Source of the DNA: Saccharina japonica | Taxonomy: Eukaryota > Sar > Phaeophyceae > Laminariales > Laminariaceae | Direction of reading: 5' to 3' | Length of the DNA stretch: 64,000 bases | Assembly (NCBI GenBank): GCA_008828725.1 | Contig: MEHQ01002336.1 | Span: 29,040-93,039, forward strand | In this document: positions 62,601 through 64,000 of the stretch, piece by piece | How the letters are laid out: every line of letters begins with the position of its first letter | Position numbering within the stretch: position 1 is the first letter of the stretch | Notes under the pieces: model-generated | Databases searched by the model: none | What the model saw: the letters and a program-made list of their open reading frames with translations, nothing else | Told to the model about the DNA's origin: nothing | Program-made: the position numbers and the translations under genes

Positions 62601-63571
62601 ACAGTAGCTCCCGACACTAAGAAATGGTTGGGACGCGAAAGTGCAACATCTACTGTAGATGATAACGTAGGACGGCTCTCTCCAGTCTCTTTTTTTATTT
62701 TTGTTTTGGTACTGAGCGTCTACTGCTGGACGACATAAACATCGGGATCAAGTCTTCTTTGTGTGTAGTGATCGACCTCGAAACCGCAACCAAAATGTAG
62801 AAACATGATCGACCAAACTCCGCAAGACGATGTTCGTCACGGTTTTAAGATCGACCCACGTGCCCCTCCCCCCCCTCCCCACTTACTCGTAAGCGGGCAG
62901 TCGAGCATCGATAAGGAGGATGTTTCAACACGCACACAACAACACCTTTCTTGCATACAACCGGTTGCTTATCGTCCGTCTCCACCAGCCCTAGCTACCG
63001 TTGCTGTAGGGAACTATACTTCGAGTTGCTACAGCAACACCACATTTACCCGCGCACCTACACATGCTTCTACTATATATACGAATATGGAGTCATGCCA
63101 CGGTAGGGGAGCAGTAGCATTTTCTGAGCTCCTCACATGAGGAGCTCATCATCTCACCCCGAAACACGACTTCGAAGAAATTCGTTCGCGCAACCCGACC
63201 AACATTTCTACGCGCTAGTGCTAAACAAAATATACTACAAGAAAACATTATACTAACCGGTAGTTCCTCGCTTGAGGAACTCAACCGGTCAGAAAGTTTT
63301 GGCCCAAAACGTGCAACCCCTACCGTGGGATGACTCTAATGAGTTTTGAGGGAAATGGGCGATCCCACAGCATTTTTAGTCTTAGTTTTCCTTCAGTAAT
63401 ACTTTTGGTCCAACACTACTGTACTATACTGCTGTGGCGCGTTCACTCATAGGATTACACCGCCTTCTTGGGAAGAAACACTGCCCACTCACCCTTGGAG
63501 AAGGGTAGGGTTATGCCAGCCGCAGCGCCGAACGCACCAAAGGCAGCAACGAAAAGAAGCAGCTGAACCAT
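53628..63571 (-). CDS. Secreted 12-cysteine repeat protein, twelve modules (948 aa)
   Basis: Exons: 63493-63571 (signal peptide), 62029-62078 (mini-exon), 61401-61626, 60954-61178, 59816-60037, 59399-59617, 57779-57997, 57361-57579, 56945-57163, 56528-56746, 55740-55958, 54949-55170, 54571-54789, 53628-53917. They total 2847 nt in one open frame. The N-terminus is MVQLLLFVAAFGAFGAAAGI. The mini-exon reads V-A-G-N-A-D-S-G-L-R-G-K-R-S-L-T, keeping an R-G-K-R furin-type site. Modules are of the D-S-(A/V/I)-K-C type with GYSLIENA and CTTDLCC. Module 1 has CCC instead of CC, module 2 has an extra cysteine (CTDCGC), module 10 has PDKC, and the terminal module has two extra cysteines. Modules 3-8 are the 417-bp array units; the intron between modules 4 and 5 (1401 nt) holds one arm of a palindromic element. 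Modules 5-12 lie in the duplication shared with 17027-22230. Function unknown. Confidence 0.83.
56528..60057 (-). repeat. 417-bp exon-intron array in the twelve-module gene
   Basis: Exon ends lie at 56528, 56945, 57361 and 57779, then after an insertion at 59399 and 59816. Spacing is 416-418 within each part. Six units in total, split four plus two by the element at 58144-59372. Compared with copy A, two units are missing and one exon (56945-57163) is a hybrid. Confidence 0.9.
58144..59372. mobile_element. Single arm of the palindromic element, in an intron
   Basis: To 58955 it is nearly identical to 22377-23188. From there to about 59372 it is a diverged match of the copy A inner left arm (gctgtgctttctctttc, tttgttgtcctggagcatg, gcggcgtcagccgccc). 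No inverted arm follows. The sequence passes directly from ggagcccttgtat into the array intron (attttaccatacttgacact), so copy B holds a one-armed form. It leaves the flanking exon frames intact. Confidence 0.75.
60877..60950 (+). repeat. 24-27-bp minisatellite at a splice donor
   Basis: Three near-identical units of gtccaaacgatatttcaact plus tgag abut the donor of module exon 60954-61178, a few bases inside the intron. Unequal copying of this unit would alter intron length without touching the donor. Confidence 0.85.
62029..62078 (-). other. Propeptide mini-exon with RGKR site
   Basis: This 50-nt exon lies between CTTGCAG and GTACGAGG. Nine of the 16 full residues match the mini-exons of the five-module genes, including G-K/N-A-D, L-R-G and R-S-L. 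The basic R-x-(K/R)-R motif is kept although neighbours have changed, which suggests that it matters. Confidence 0.8.
63090..63300. repeat. R1-type hairpins upstream of exon 2
   Basis: Two hairpins occur: gagctcctcacatgaggagc plus tc at about 63127-63148, and gttcctcgcttgaggaac at about 63264-63281, the latter flanked by accggt repeats. They lie in the first intron of the twelve-module gene and resemble the hairpin in repeat R1 (8010-8032). Confidence 0.5.
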
Positions 63572-64000
63572 ATCTTTCAAGATGAGCCTTGCGGCGCTGC
63601 GGTACAAGCAGTGGTACAGAAGTAGTGCCGGAGGCCTTTGTCGGTTCCTGATCATCACCAAGAACACAGGAAAGCAAAGGTAATTGGTTGCGGTTACAGT
63701 CACGGAGTGTACGGGATATTATGTGGTCGCTTGAGTGGCTGTGGTCCGATGCGGAAACATCATGGTTACTGTATTTTCGTCAATGGGTCTGTAGGGAGTG
63801 TGGGTAAAAAAAACAGGTGTGGCCTGGATAAAACAACCCCGACGAAATGGTAGCCCTCACAAAACCCGTACAGGACGTAAGCACTGCGTGTTGTGCGATC
63901 GCTGCATTTAGCCGGGATGTATAGACCAAGACATACCTGCTGCAGTCTATATACCGACCAGCTTTGTTCAGGAAGCCCATATCTAGCCCAAAGAACGTTT
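63572..64000. promoter_or_regulatory. Upstream region of the twelve-module gene
   Basis: This is the 5' flank of the start at 63571. A promoter is expected here, but no clear TATA or initiator element was identified and no other gene was recognised before the window ends. Confidence 0.3.

Overview
The window is eukaryotic nuclear DNA of unknown species. Coding sequence lies in short exons with GT..AG introns, there are trinucleotide microsatellites (CAG/CTG, TAG), non-coding DNA is abundant, and no bacterial-style operon is present. No housekeeping gene was recognised, so the lineage cannot be fixed. A protist or alga with moderate-size introns fits best, as inference only. A 12-base run of N (5454-5465), a lone N (12362) and poly-G tracts show that it is a draft assembly.

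The only genes I can support are one family of secreted cysteine-rich repeat proteins. The deduced plan is: (i) a signal-peptide exon starting MVQ; (ii) a 50-nt mini-exon carrying a conserved furin/kexin-like site (RGRR or RGKR followed by S); (iii) a series of exons, each encoding one module of about 73 residues with 12 cysteines; (iv) a terminal module exon that reads through its own donor-like site to a stop. Each module is two half-modules with spacing C-x4-C-x14-C-x4-C-x4-CC. Internal module exons are flanked by phase-1 introns, so modules can be gained or lost in frame. Three complete genes can be assembled: two five-module genes of 445 residues (28238-31843 minus; 34597-38107 plus) and one twelve-module gene of 948 residues (53628-63571 minus). 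A fourth copy (17027-22230 minus) has ten intact modules but no visible 5' end. A decayed fifth copy is present as a mini-exon relic and a module relic in each half of the window.

Layout: 1-23188 is copy A of a large direct duplication and 39178-58955 is copy B. Copy A has two nested transposon insertions absent from copy B, and two more units of a 417-bp exon-intron array. Between them lie a 2.75-kb palindromic element (about 22370-25125), about 1.4 kb with no recognised gene, and a very large diverged inverted repeat (about 26570-32995 against 33525-39900). That inverted repeat carries the two five-module genes head to head. After copy B, 58955-63571 holds a single arm of the palindromic element and the 5' half of the twelve-module gene.

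Together this looks like an actively rearranging multigene locus in which module number changes by unequal exchange of whole exon-intron units. The function of the proteins is unknown; secretion and proprotein processing are inferred from sequence. Because copies A and B are so alike, mis-assembled alleles remain an alternative to a true tandem duplication.
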